From contig NZ_PVBN01000002.1 in assembly GCF_002968635.1 (NCBI RefSeq), positions 310,001-374,000 of the forward strand: DNA of 64,000 bases, read 5' to 3'. Below are positions 8,768 to 18,133 of the stretch, piece by piece. Below the pieces are notes generated by a model that saw only the letters and a program-made list of their open reading frames with translations, had not been told where the DNA came from and did not search any database. Each line of letters opens with the position of its first letter. Position 1 is the stretch's first letter. Source of the DNA: Neorhizobium alkalisoli (GTDB lineage: Bacteria; Pseudomonadota; Alphaproteobacteria; Rhizobiales; Rhizobiaceae). The position numbers were made by a program, and so were the translations under genes.

Positions 8768-9529
8768 TCAATAGGTCTTGAAGGAGGCGATGGACCGCGT
8801 CAGCAGCCGGTCGATATCCTTCGGATTGTCGTGCTCGAGGACGTAGTGCTTCGCCGGCGTCTTCCTCAACGCAGCCGCCAGATCCTTCCACGGCACGGTG
8901 CCATGACCGACATCGGCCCAGCCGTCTTCATCCGCATTTTCTCCCGCCGGCGCGATGTCCTTGACATGCACGGCGGTGATGCGGTCGCCGTGGCGCTCGA
9001 TCCAGGCGAAGGGGTCGGCGCCGCCGCGGATGACCCAGGCGATGTCGGCTTCCCAGGCGAGGTCAGGGCCGCCCGCGAAGATTTCTTCCTGCGGCGCCGA
9101 ACCATCCGGGAGCGCCTTGAATTCGAAATCATGGTTATGCCAGCCGAAGATATAGCCGGCATCCTGATAACGCTTACCGGCTTCCTGAAGGCGCTTGCCG
9201 AAGGCGAACCAGCCCGCGGCGTCGGTCGGCCGTTGATCGGGCAGAAGATAGGGGCAATAGATCGCTTCCATGCCAAGCGTCTTGGCGATCAGCTGCGCCT
9301 GCTCGGGCTCTTTCTGAAGAAGATCGAGGCCGAAATGGCCGGTGGGCATGGCGAGCCCGTTGGCGTCGAGATCAGCGCGCAGGGCCTTGAGCGACAGCTC
9401 GTCCATGGTGGCGTAGATGCCGCCGTAACCTTCGACTTCCGCATATCCCGCTGCGGCGACCTTTTTCAACGTTTCGGACAGCGGTGGAAAATTGCGGGCG
9501 CAATAGAGCTGGAAACCAAGTTTCGTCAT
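8768..9529 (-). CDS. Sugar phosphate isomerase/epimerase (xylose isomerase-like TIM barrel)
   Basis: This 253-residue protein belongs to the AP endonuclease 2 / xylose isomerase-like TIM-barrel family. It starts MTKLGFQLYCARNFPPL and has the metal-site strands HNHDFEF, VHVKDI and VLEHDNP. Such proteins isomerise or epimerise sugars or keto-inositols with a divalent metal. It lies between the beta-mannosidase and the Gfo/Idh/MocA gene with short gaps, so it is part of the operon. The exact substrate is unknown. Confidence 0.85.
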   Translation of the reverse strand: MTKLGFQLYCARNFPPLSETLKKVAAAGYAEVEGYGGIYATMDELSLKALRADLDANGLAMPTGHFGLDLLQKEPEQAQLIAKTLGMEAIYCPYLLPDQRPTDAAGWFAFGKRLQEAGKRYQDAGYIFGWHNHDFEFKALPDGSAPQEEIFAGGPDLAWEADIAWVIRGGADPFAWIERHGDRITAVHVKDIAPAGENADEDGWADVGHGTVPWKDLAAALRKTPAKHYVLEHDNPKDIDRLLTRSIASFKTY

Positions 9530-9552
9530 GGTGATCCTCCTTGAGAAGAGCG

Positions 9553-11982
9553 TCAGCCTGCCGTCTGGCAGGAATGGAGATCGTAGATACGGAAGTTCGG
9601 GACTACGTGCGTTTGTGTGGCTGGTGTGAAGGTGATCCGGCGGCTTTCGCCGGCGGCAAGATCGAAGGCATTGTCGGAATAGCGGCCGGCAGTGCTGCTC
9701 TCGACCAATACGAAAAGGGCGAGCCCCTTCGACTGGACGAGAAGATCCACCGCGCCGTCACCGGCAGGAGACACGGAAAGCTCAAGGCCCGCCGGCTCCA
9801 GGTCGAGGGCTTTGTAGGCGCCGTGGACATAGTGCCCATCTCCACCCGTCCCGTTGGATGCGGTGAAGGTCCAGGCAAGAATCGAGTTCTCCGGCAGATC
9901 CGAAACCGGGATCGTCAAAGCCGTGACAGCAGCATCGGGCGTGCAGACCGCCTCGATGCTGCGAAGCGGCTTGCGTTCGCCAGAAAGCGTCAGCAGGGAG
10001 AGATTGATGGTTACGGCGACATCCGCCGGCGTGTCGTTGACCAGCGAAATCCGGATGTCCCCACCGTCCTCGGAGGGGATCGCCGCTACGGCAACCGGCT
10101 GGAAGAAACGCCGCGCCATGTAATGCAGCACCTTCCAGCCGCCGCCATAGTCGAGACTTGACCAGGAGGCGACCGGCCAGGTGTCGTTGAGCTGCCAGTA
10201 AAGAGCGCCCATGCAATGGGGCTTCAGGGACCGCCAGTAGTCGACCGCGGTCTTGATCGCCACGCCCTGCTGCACCTGGCTGAGATAGACGAAATTCGCA
10301 AAGTCCTTCGGAAACCGGAAATTGCGGAACATCGTGCCGGCGATGCGCTCGTTGCCGCCGACATTCTTCTGGTGGTGCTCGATCACCGGCGAGGCGATGT
10401 TCATGTCCTTGCTCGCCGCATAGGTCTCGATCACCGGCAGCGAGGTATAGGACTGGAAACCGAATTCCGAGCAGAAGCGAGGACGAACCGAACGGTAGTT
10501 GTCGAACGGCTTGTTTTCGTGCCAGACCGACCAGTAATGCATGTCGCCGGAACCGTCCGCATGCCATGCGTCGCCATAATCGAGATAACCGGAGGCAGGG
10601 CTCGACGGCCACCAGATCGCCTCCGGCGCCGCTTGCCTGAGCGCCTGCTCGATCACGCGGTTCAGACGATCGTAGGAAACCAGATAACGATCCCGGTTTT
10701 CCAGCGATTCCTTGAACCAGTTGAGCGCGCCGACCAGTTCGTTGTCGCCGCACCAGAGAACGATCGACGGATGCGAGATCAGCCGACGGATCTGGTAATC
10801 CACCTCCGCCTCGACATTTTCCAGGAAGTCTGACGTGGACGGATAGAGGTTGCAGGCGAACTGAAAGTCCTGCCAGACCATCAGGCCGAGCCGGTCGCAG
10901 AGGTCGTAGAACCAGTCGGCTTCATAGAACCCTCCGCCCCAGACGCGGATCATGTTCATGTTCGCGTCGACTGCGGATTGCAGCAGGTCCTCTGTCTTTT
11001 CGGGACTGGTCAGCGAAAAGAGCGCGTCGGCCGGAATCCAGTTCGCGCCACGGCAGAAAATCTCGCGCCCGTTGATGCGGAATGCAAAGCGGCTGCCGGC
11101 TTCGTCGGGATCGGTAAGCAGTTCGACGGTCCGCAGGCCGATCTGGCGGGTATCCGTCTCGCCAGGAATATCGACCGTCAGCCTGTAAAGCTGCTGGTCG
11201 CCGCTGCCTGCCGGCCACCAGAGCTTCGGGTCATCGATCTCGAAGACGTGACGGATCACCGTCTCGCCGGCCTCGATGCCGCAGTCGAGCCGCACCCGCT
11301 CCCCATCAAGCTCGAAATGCACCGGCACGATACCGGGATCCCTCGCGTAAAGCGTCAGAGCGACGTGAAGCTCGACCTTGCCTTGATCATGTCTCTGCTT
11401 GGTGACGATATGTTCTATGCGAGCCGTTTTAAGCTTGTTCAGCGAGATCTCGCCGTAGAGACCGAGCGGCGCGAGGGCGATATTCCAATCCCAGCCGAAA
11501 TGGCATTGCGGCTTGCGCAGCATGTTGCCGTTCGGGATCGGGCAATTGGCCGTGGAATACGGAATATAGAACGGCTGGCGTGCCTGACGATCGGCTCCCG
11601 CCGCAACGCTCGAATGAAAATGGATGCGGATCGTGTTTTCGCCCGATTGAAGCGTCGAGGAGACATCCGGCCGATAACGGCGGAAACAATTGTCGGCCGA
11701 GAGTACCGGAACGCCGTTGATGAAGACGATCGCGACAGTATCGAGATCCGTGATGTCAAGATACCAGCTGCCGTCCGGGTCATCCACCATGAACCGCCGT
11801 TCGGCGATCCATTCACCTTGGGCCACCCATTGGACATCGTTCTCGTTACGCCCGAAATAGGGATCGGCAATAATGCCTGCCGCCTTCAGCGCGCTGTGAA
11901 CGTCGCCCGGGATCGCCATCTCGGTTCGATGCGCTCCGTCGGCAGACGCAAGCCGCCAGGCGCCGGATAGGTCGATATTCAT
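9553..11982 (-). CDS. Beta-mannosidase (glycoside hydrolase family 2)
   Basis: This large GH2 enzyme (809 residues) has the family's sugar-binding, immunoglobulin-like and TIM-barrel domains in order. The acid/base Glu415 lies in WCGDNE and the nucleophile Glu506 in CSEFGFQS. The WCGDNE motif and the start MNIDLSGAWRL match beta-mannosidases (EC 3.2.1.25) rather than beta-galactosidases. There is no signal peptide, so it acts in the cytoplasm on imported manno-oligosaccharides or N-glycan core fragments. I chose the ATG at 11982; an ATG at 11988 and a GTG at 11994 lie in the same frame. Confidence 0.9.
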   Translation of the reverse strand: MNIDLSGAWRLASADGAHRTEMAIPGDVHSALKAAGIIADPYFGRNENDVQWVAQGEWIAERRFMVDDPDGSWYLDITDLDTVAIVFINGVPVLSADNCFRRYRPDVSSTLQSGENTIRIHFHSSVAAGADRQARQPFYIPYSTANCPIPNGNMLRKPQCHFGWDWNIALAPLGLYGEISLNKLKTARIEHIVTKQRHDQGKVELHVALTLYARDPGIVPVHFELDGERVRLDCGIEAGETVIRHVFEIDDPKLWWPAGSGDQQLYRLTVDIPGETDTRQIGLRTVELLTDPDEAGSRFAFRINGREIFCRGANWIPADALFSLTSPEKTEDLLQSAVDANMNMIRVWGGGFYEADWFYDLCDRLGLMVWQDFQFACNLYPSTSDFLENVEAEVDYQIRRLISHPSIVLWCGDNELVGALNWFKESLENRDRYLVSYDRLNRVIEQALRQAAPEAIWWPSSPASGYLDYGDAWHADGSGDMHYWSVWHENKPFDNYRSVRPRFCSEFGFQSYTSLPVIETYAASKDMNIASPVIEHHQKNVGGNERIAGTMFRNFRFPKDFANFVYLSQVQQGVAIKTAVDYWRSLKPHCMGALYWQLNDTWPVASWSSLDYGGGWKVLHYMARRFFQPVAVAAIPSEDGGDIRISLVNDTPADVAVTINLSLLTLSGERKPLRSIEAVCTPDAAVTALTIPVSDLPENSILAWTFTASNGTGGDGHYVHGAYKALDLEPAGLELSVSPAGDGAVDLLVQSKGLALFVLVESSTAGRYSDNAFDLAAGESRRITFTPATQTHVVPNFRIYDLHSCQTAG

Positions 11983-12021
11983 TACCATGCCCACCTGGAA
12001 AATTCACGGCGTGCCGTGCCA

Positions 12022-12195
12022 GCCCCCCTCTGTCCTGCCGGACATCTCCCCCTCAAGTGGGGAGATTGGCTGGGCGCGCACACACCTCTCCTCATCGTAC
12101 GTCCCGCAAGCCGTGTGGGCGGCTGTAGGGTGGTGGTCAGGCCACTTGTGATCTCCCCCCTTGAGGAGAAGATGTCCGGCAGGACAGAGGGGGGT
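12022..12195. repeat. RIME-type palindromic intergenic repeat
   Basis: The gap between the ABC ATPase and the beta-mannosidase gene holds two long inverted arms. The left arm (about 12022-12068) and the right arm (about 12150-12195) share the core CTGTCCTGCCGGACATCT and a following CCTCAAG-GGGGAGAT hairpin. About 80 unrelated bases separate them. Such CCCCCTCTGTCCTGCCGG elements recur in Rhizobiaceae genomes as intergenic mosaic repeats. The element lies within the operon and may form a large RNA hairpin separating transport from hydrolase genes. Confidence 0.75.
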
Positions 12196-12262
12196 ACCGC
12201 TTGCCGTGACAGTAATTGCCCCAAAGGCGATCGGCCCACATCCAACTGGCTCTCGCACAACA

Positions 12263-13375
12263 TCAGATGCGATCTTCTGTCTCGGCGTCGAACAGCGAGG
12301 CCATGGTCATGTCGAAAGCGAGTCGAACGTTGGTGCCGACGGCATAGCGGCGAGCGCCACCGATCCTCACCGACATGGTATGGCCAGCATGCTTCAGCCA
12401 GAGAAGGTTGTCGGCGCCCATCGGCTCTTCGATGTCGACCACCGCCTCATGGACCTCTCCGCCCTGAATGTCGCCATCCACCTTGATATGTTCCGGCCGG
12501 ACCCCGAGGATCACCTTGCGCCCTGCCCTCAGCGGCTCGGAAGCATCGTAACCATCGAGAGAGAAGCTGACGTTGTTCGTTCTGAAGACGACGCGGCCGC
12601 CCTCCTCCACCAGTTCTCCGGTGAGGAAATTCATCGAGGGCGAGCCGATGAAACCCGCGACGAACCTGTTCTTCGGTCGATTGTAGATGATCACCGGGTC
12701 ATCGAGCTGCTGGATGACGCCGCTCTTCATGATGGCGATCCGGTCGGCAAGCGTGAGCGCCTCGATCTGGTCGTGCGTCACGTAGATCATCGTGTTCTCC
12801 AGCGACTGATGCAGACGCTTGATCTCGACACGCAGCTCCGAGCGCAGCTTGGCGTCGAGGTTCGACAGCGGCTCGTCGAACAGGAACACGTCGACATCGC
12901 GTACCAGTGCCCGCCCGATCGCCACACGCTGGCGCTGGCCGCCGGAAAGTTCGGCCGGTTTGCGTTTCAGCAGCGGTTCGATCTGCAGGATGCCGGCAGC
13001 GCGCGCCACGCGGCGATCGATCTCGTCCTTAGGCACTTTGGCGACCTGGAGGCCGAACGAGAGGTTCTTCTCCACTGTCATCTGCGGATAAAGCGCATAG
13101 GACTGGAAGACCATACCGATGCCGCGATCCTTGGGCTCTTCCCAGGTGACGTTCCGGTCCTTGATGAAGATCTGGCCTTCGGTGGGTTCGAGAAGCCCTG
13201 CAATGCAATTGAGCAGCGTGGACTTGCCGCAGCCGGAGGAGCCGAGCAGCACCAGGAACTCGCCATCGCGGATGTCGAGATTGAGATTCTCCAGAACCGT
13301 GACCGATCCGAAAGAAAGCGACAGATCGCGGATGGAGACGCTGCTCTGCTTGCCGATGGAAACGATATTGTGCAT
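12263..13375 (-). CDS. Sugar ABC transporter ATP-binding protein (UgpC/MsmK/MalK type)
   Basis: This 370-residue ATPase of the CUT1 sugar importer family has a Walker A (GSSGCGKST), a Q-loop (QSYALYP), the signature LSGGQRQR, a Walker B (VFLFDEP) and an H-loop (YVTHDQ). The C-terminal regulatory OB/TOBE domain includes GVRPEHI. It energises the two permeases encoded immediately upstream. The start ATG at 13375 is only five bases from the stop of the preceding permease gene. Frame readings extending further upstream lie inside that permease gene and are not real. Confidence 0.93.
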   Translation of the reverse strand: MHNIVSIGKQSSVSIRDLSLSFGSVTVLENLNLDIRDGEFLVLLGSSGCGKSTLLNCIAGLLEPTEGQIFIKDRNVTWEEPKDRGIGMVFQSYALYPQMTVEKNLSFGLQVAKVPKDEIDRRVARAAGILQIEPLLKRKPAELSGGQRQRVAIGRALVRDVDVFLFDEPLSNLDAKLRSELRVEIKRLHQSLENTMIYVTHDQIEALTLADRIAIMKSGVIQQLDDPVIIYNRPKNRFVAGFIGSPSMNFLTGELVEEGGRVVFRTNNVSFSLDGYDASEPLRAGRKVILGVRPEHIKVDGDIQGGEVHEAVVDIEEPMGADNLLWLKHAGHTMSVRIGGARRYAVGTNVRLAFDMTMASLFDAETEDRI

Positions 13376-13380
13376 CAGGC

Positions 13381-14325
13381 TTACCCTTTGACTGCGCCGG
13401 CGGCGATACCGCGAACGAAAAGCCGGCCGGACAGGAAATAGACGATGAGCGGAACGGCGCCCGTCAACAGCGTCGCCGCCATGTTGACGTTGTATTCCTT
13501 CACGCCCTGAACCGAATTGACGATATTGTTGAGCTGCACGGTCATCGGATAGGTATCCGGCCGGGTGAACACGACACCGAACAGGAAGTCGTTCCAGATG
13601 CCGGTGACCTGCAGGATCATAGCCACCACGAAGATCGGCAGGGACATGGGAAGCATGATCCGGAAATAGATCTGCCAGAACCCGGCCCCGTCGATACGCG
13701 CCGCCTTGAACAACTCCACCGGAAGCGAGGCGAAATAATTCCGGAAAAGCAGCGTCAGGATCGGCATGCCGAAGATCGTGTGGACGATGACGAGCCCCGT
13801 GAGCGTGCCGTAGATTCCCAACTCCCTGAGGACGATGACGATCGGATAGATCATCACCTGATAGGGAATGAAGGCGCCGATGATGAGGATCGAGAAGAAC
13901 AGCTCCGCGCCCTTGAACCGCCAGTTGGCAAGCGCGTAACCGCTGACCGAGGCGACCGCGATCGAAACGACGACGGAGGGCACGAGGATGCGCACGGAGT
14001 TCCAGAAGCCGCGGGACAGACCGTCGCAATTCAGCCCGGTGCAGGCCTGCGCCCAGGCCTTTACCCAGGGCTCGAAGGTGATTTCCAGCGGCGGCGAGAA
14101 GATGTTGCCGAGACGGACTTCGGGCATGCCCTTGAGCGAGGTGACGACCATCACGTAAAGCGGCAGCAGGTAATAGAGCGCAGCGACGGTGAGCGTCCCG
14201 TAAAGCACGATATTGCGGGTCGACAGCATACGGCGTGGCTTACGGCCGCTCGGACCGGAGGCAAGACGCGAAGAGACCGCATCAAAGCCCGCGACAGTGG
14301 TGTTGAGAGTGCTGATATCAGCCAC
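13381..14325 (-). CDS. Sugar ABC transporter permease (MalG type)
   Basis: This 314-residue inner-membrane protein has about six transmembrane segments and the binding-protein-dependent permease EAA-type loop (KAARIDGAGFWQIYFRI) that docks on the ATPase. Its position after a MalF-type gene, and the ~50-residue N-terminal extension before the first helix (YGTLTVAALYYLLPLYV), fit a MalG-class CUT1 permease. Its start overlaps the end of the upstream permease gene by eight bases, suggesting translational coupling. Confidence 0.92.
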   Translation of the reverse strand: MADISTLNTTVAGFDAVSSRLASGPSGRKPRRMLSTRNIVLYGTLTVAALYYLLPLYVMVVTSLKGMPEVRLGNIFSPPLEITFEPWVKAWAQACTGLNCDGLSRGFWNSVRILVPSVVVSIAVASVSGYALANWRFKGAELFFSILIIGAFIPYQVMIYPIVIVLRELGIYGTLTGLVIVHTIFGMPILTLLFRNYFASLPVELFKAARIDGAGFWQIYFRIMLPMSLPIFVVAMILQVTGIWNDFLFGVVFTRPDTYPMTVQLNNIVNSVQGVKEYNVNMAATLLTGAVPLIVYFLSGRLFVRGIAAGAVKG

Positions 14326-15220
14326 GCTTGCGTCCTCCGAACTCGAGGTAGGCCCACGGAACGACGATGATCGCGACCGTCAGCAGCATCATCGTCGAGG
14401 CGGCAAAACCCTGGCCGAGGTTCTGGGCCTGGAACATGTAGTCGTAGACGTATTTTGCCGGCACTTCCGAGGCATTGCCGGGGCCGCCGCTGGTCTGGGC
14501 GACGACGAGGTCGTAGACCTTGACGATGCCGCTCGCGATGATGACGAGCGTGGTGATGAATACCGGGCGCATCATGGGAATGATGATGAGAAGATAGGTC
14601 TTCCACATCGGGATGCCGTCGACGCGGGCCGCCTTCCAGATGTCTTCGTCTATGCCGCGCAGGCCGGCCAGCATCAGGCACATGACCAGTCCGGTGCCCT
14701 GCCAGAGAGCCGCGATCAGGATGCCGTAGATGACGATGTCGGGATTATAGAGCGGATCGAAGGCGAACGAGGTCCAACCGAGCGACCGGATGACCGACTG
14801 GACGCCGAATTCCGGGTTGAGCATCCATTGCCAGACGAGCCCGGTGACGATGAAGGAAAGAGCGAAGGGATAGAGGAAGATCGTTCGGAACGTGTTCTCG
14901 AACCGGATCTTCTGATCCATCAGCGCCGCCAGCATGAAGCCGATGACCAGGCTGAAGATCAGCGACAAGATGCCGTAGATCGCAAGGTTCTGGATCGAGA
15001 TGATCCAGCGCGACGACGCCCAGAGGCGCTCGTATTGATCGAAGCCTACGAAGTTGAGCCGTGGCAGAAGCCGGGAATTGGTGAAGGAATAAAACACCGT
15101 CCAGATGGTGCCGCCGAGGAAGATCACCAGGGCAACGAGCATCATCGGGATGGAAGCGATCTTCGCATTGAGGTTGCGGAAGAGCTGGTTGGGTCGGCCG
15201 GTCGGAGCATGTGCCGCCAT
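14318..15220 (-). CDS. Sugar ABC transporter permease (MalF type)
   Basis: This 300-residue inner-membrane permease carries the EAA-type loop KAARVDGIPMWKTYLLI and several hydrophobic helices, starting with IASIPMMLVALVIFLGG. With the MalG-type partner it forms the channel of the CUT1 importer. It is the first gene after the binding protein, from which it is separated by a strong intercistronic hairpin at 15271-15295. Confidence 0.92.
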   Translation of the reverse strand: MAAHAPTGRPNQLFRNLNAKIASIPMMLVALVIFLGGTIWTVFYSFTNSRLLPRLNFVGFDQYERLWASSRWIISIQNLAIYGILSLIFSLVIGFMLAALMDQKIRFENTFRTIFLYPFALSFIVTGLVWQWMLNPEFGVQSVIRSLGWTSFAFDPLYNPDIVIYGILIAALWQGTGLVMCLMLAGLRGIDEDIWKAARVDGIPMWKTYLLIIIPMMRPVFITTLVIIASGIVKVYDLVVAQTSGGPGNASEVPAKYVYDYMFQAQNLGQGFAASTMMLLTVAIIVVPWAYLEFGGRKRG

Positions 15221-15270
15221 GGTCTCTCCTCTCCAGGGAATGAACCGTTTCCTGAATATAAACCCTCGTT

Positions 15271-15295
15271 CCGGCCCCGTAAGCTACGGGGCCGG
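15271..15295 (-). promoter_or_regulatory. Intercistronic hairpin between binding-protein and permease genes
   Basis: A perfect 11-bp stem (CCGGCCCCGTA with TACGGGGCCGG) closes a three-base loop. No T-tract follows in the direction of transcription. It sits 23 bases after the binding-protein stop and about 50 bases before the permease start. Hairpins in this position commonly stabilise the upstream binding-protein message or reduce downstream expression, so that receptor exceeds permease. Confidence 0.6.
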
Positions 15296-15318
15296 TTGCC
15301 GAGGCATTCGGGAGGAAA

Positions 15319-16554
15319 TCAATCCGCCGAGCCGATGATATCCGCGAAGCGCTTCTGCGCGGCTTCCGGCGTGATCGACGCATTGGCGAAGAATTCGGAC
15401 ATCAGGTCCTCCTTCTGCTTCTGCGTGTCGGCGGAAACAAGCTGATCGGTGCTTTTTATGATATTGCCCTTGGCAAGGATATCGAGGCCCTTCTTCATGC
15501 AATCATTGGCAGCTGCGAGATCGACGTCGCTGCGGATGGGCAGAGAACCCTTCTTCAGGTTGAAGGCGACCTGCGTTTTCGGATCGACGATCGCTGCCGC
15601 GAGAATATCCTGAGCCTTGGACTTTTCTTCGTCCTTCAGCAGCGGGAAATAGAACGCGTCGCCGCCGGTCGTCAGGTATTCGTTGAGGCCGAGACCCGGA
15701 AGGCAGGTGTAATCGGTACCGGCCTTCTTGCCGGCGATCTGGAACTCGCCCTGTGCCCAGTCACCCATGATCTGACCGCCGGCCTTGCCGGTGAGGACCA
15801 TGTTGGTCGCCTGGTTCCAGTCCTGGACATTGCTGCCCTTCGCCATGTCGCGGGCCTGGGCTGCGGCGGCAAAAATCTTTGCCATTTCCGCACCACCGGC
15901 AACTTTGGCGTCCTTATCCTTGTAGACCTTTTCGTAAAGATCCTTGCCGCCGAGCGAGATCGTCAACACATCGAACAGGCCGTTGGCCTGCCACGGCTGC
16001 CCACCGAGCGCCAACGGCTGAATTCCGGCCTTTTTCAAGGCGGGCGCCGCAGCAACGAGGTCATTCCAGTTCTTCGGAACCTCCACGCCGGCCTTCTTGA
16101 AGGCTTCGTTCGAAAGCCACAGCCATTGCCACGAATGGATGTTGATCGGCGCGCAGTAGATCTTGCCGTCGATGGTGCAGGAATCGAGCAGGCTTGCAGG
16201 CTTGATGACGTCCTTCCACTTGCCCTTTTCCGCAACCGCGGTGAGGTCGCGCATCAGGCCTTCCTGAACCAGTTCCTCCGCCTGACGGCCATGGTTGAAC
16301 TGAGTGGCGCCCATGGGATCGCCGCCGGTGATGCGGCTGATCATGATCGGGCGTGCAGTACTACCAGAGCCGGCGATGGCGCCATCGACCCACTTGTTGC
16401 CTGTCGCGTTGAATGCCTTTGCGAGTTCGCCCACGGCGGCAGCCTCGCCACCGGAGGTCCACCAATGGGTGACTTCCAGATCTGTGGCATAAGCGGCGCC
16501 GAGTGGCAGTGTTACGGTTGCGGCTAAAGCGGCCGCCATCGCACGAATATTCAT
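15319..16554 (-). CDS. Sugar ABC transporter substrate-binding protein (CUT1)
   Basis: This 411-residue periplasmic receptor starts with a signal peptide ending near AAYA. The mature protein begins TDLEVTHWWTSGGEAAAV, a typical opening of family 1 extracellular solute-binding proteins. Aromatic residues likely to stack on sugar rings include the Trp pair in HSWQWLWLS and the Trp in GGQPWQANG. It is the first gene of the operon, divergent from the LacI regulator. The linked beta-mannosidase and GH43 enzymes suggest a mannose- or xylose-containing oligosaccharide ligand, but the ligand is not determined. Confidence 0.92.
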   Translation of the reverse strand: MNIRAMAAALAATVTLPLGAAYATDLEVTHWWTSGGEAAAVGELAKAFNATGNKWVDGAIAGSGSTARPIMISRITGGDPMGATQFNHGRQAEELVQEGLMRDLTAVAEKGKWKDVIKPASLLDSCTIDGKIYCAPINIHSWQWLWLSNEAFKKAGVEVPKNWNDLVAAAPALKKAGIQPLALGGQPWQANGLFDVLTISLGGKDLYEKVYKDKDAKVAGGAEMAKIFAAAAQARDMAKGSNVQDWNQATNMVLTGKAGGQIMGDWAQGEFQIAGKKAGTDYTCLPGLGLNEYLTTGGDAFYFPLLKDEEKSKAQDILAAAIVDPKTQVAFNLKKGSLPIRSDVDLAAANDCMKKGLDILAKGNIIKSTDQLVSADTQKQKEDLMSEFFANASITPEAAQKRFADIIGSAD

Positions 16555-16970
16555 GAGTGTCCTCCCTCACTGAAACGTTGCCGTGAAAACCTAGGCCAAT
16601 CGCCGGGATCACGCAACCGCTTTCGCCGGAAAAAAATTCGAACGCGAGAAAATACACCTCATGAGAGTATTATGTCGGACTTAGGGTTTAAGATGACATG
16701 ATGAAGAATGCCCGGGAGCAAGCTAAAAATCCCGCATTTCTCTGGGAACTGGCATCCATCCACTTAGCACCCGCAAAAAACAGCTTCGCATCTGCGTTGT
16801 ACAATCTTCGGGAGCAGAAACCGGGATGGCTTCAAAATTCTCCTCGACATTTTTACTGTATCGTTTCAGTTATTCGTTTCTGGCGAGGAGACAGGAAAGG
16901 GTCGCCGCCGTTTTCAGGCAAGCTTGGGCCCGGTATAGTGGCCACCTGACTCGGGCGGTGACGGCAAATA
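16555..16970. other. Divergent promoter region between sugar operon and lacI-type regulator
   Basis: This 416-base gap must hold the promoters for the minus-strand sugar operon and the plus-strand regulator. It is AT-richer than its flanks. I see GAAACGTTGC and CAACCGCTTTCG stretches vaguely like LacI half-sites near the binding-protein gene, but no clean palindrome. An open frame at 16698-16949 has unconvincing composition and no good start signal. Confidence 0.4.
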
Positions 16971-18020
16971 ATGGACGATAGCGAAAGATCAAGGACAGGC
17001 GGGTCGCAGACGGTCCGTGAACGTCCTACCTTGAAGACGATCGCCTATATGACAGGCTTGGGGATCACCACCGTATCGCGGGCGCTCAAAGACGCTCCGG
17101 ATATCGGCGCGGAGACCAAGGAACGCGTCCGTCTCGTCGCCAACCAACTCGGCTACCAGCCGAACCGCGCCGGCGTCAGGCTACGCACCGGAAAGACGAA
17201 TGTCATCGCCCTTGTGCTGAGCATCGACGAGGAGTTGATGGGCTTCACAAGCCAGCTCGTACACGGGATTTCCGAGGTGCTCGGCGGCACCCAGTATCAC
17301 TTGGTGGTAACGCCGCATTCCTTCCAGAAGGATCCGATGGTGCCGGTGCGCTACATCCTCGACACGGGCTCCGCCGACGGGGTGATCATCTCTCGCATAG
17401 AGCCCGAAGATGCGCGCGTGCGGCTGATGACGGACCGGAACCTTCCTTTCGTCACCCATGGCCGCACCGATATGGGCATCGTCCACCCCTATCACGACTA
17501 TGACAACGAGGCCTATGTCTATCAGGCTGTCCGGAAGCTCGTCGAAAAGGGGCGTCGGCGCATCGCCCTCCTCGCGCCGCAGAGCCGCTTTTCCTTCTAT
17601 GTCCATAGCCGCAACGGCTTCGAACGCGGACTGGCGGATTTCGGCGGAGTGGAGGTTCCCATGGGGCGCGTGACGAGCGAAACGCCGCTCGACGAGATCC
17701 GTGCTCATGCCGAGAGGCTGATGCGCTCTGCCGAGCCGCCGGACGGCATCATCTCGATCAGCGGATCGTCGACGATCGCTTTGGTCGCTGGTTTGGAAGC
17801 CGCGGGCAAGAAGCTCGGCGTCGATCTCGATATGGTGTCGAAGCAGTCCGCCGAGTTCCTGAACTGGATCCGTCCGGAGATCTACACGGTCAACGAGGAT
17901 GTGCGGCAGTCCGGGCGCGAACTGGCCAAGGCGCTGATGGCACGCATCGACGGTGTGGCGCCGGAGCTCCTCCAGAGCGTGGCGCAGCCGGTCTGGTCGA
18001 AAAGAGCGCCGAGGGATTGA
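16971..18020 (+). CDS. LacI-family transcriptional regulator
   Basis: The 349-residue product has an N-terminal LacI helix-turn-helix at about residues 20-66 ([20 protein letters not shown] then ANQLGYQPN). The hinge and a periplasmic-binding-protein-like effector domain follow. The effector domain keeps the family strand [11 protein letters not shown] and the late segment [17 protein letters not shown]. It is divergent from the sugar operon and almost certainly controls it in response to a mono- or oligosaccharide. The ATG at 16971 puts the HTH about 20 residues in; a later start is possible. Confidence 0.88.
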   Translation: MDDSERSRTGGSQTVRERPTLKTIAYMTGLGITTVSRALKDAPDIGAETKERVRLVANQLGYQPNRAGVRLRTGKTNVIALVLSIDEELMGFTSQLVHGISEVLGGTQYHLVVTPHSFQKDPMVPVRYILDTGSADGVIISRIEPEDARVRLMTDRNLPFVTHGRTDMGIVHPYHDYDNEAYVYQAVRKLVEKGRRRIALLAPQSRFSFYVHSRNGFERGLADFGGVEVPMGRVTSETPLDEIRAHAERLMRSAEPPDGIISISGSSTIALVAGLEAAGKKLGVDLDMVSKQSAEFLNWIRPEIYTVNEDVRQSGRELAKALMARIDGVAPELLQSVAQPVWSKRAPRD

Positions 18021-18133
18021 GGGTTCGCCACATCGACTTCGTCCCTCATCACCCCATTTGAGGGCAGGAACCACTGTGTCGCCCCGCCCCTGGTCGGCTA
18101 TCCAATGCGAAATATCTGTGCATACATATCGCC

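Noticed and set aside
16555..16660. LacI operator upstream of the sugar operon
   Set aside because: Only half-site-like fragments (GAAACGTTGC, CAACCGCTTTCG) were found, without a convincing centre of symmetry.
16698..16949. An 83-codon open frame in the sugar operon promoter region
   Set aside because: Composition is unlike protein from this genome, there is no ribosome site, and it sits where promoters and operators must lie.
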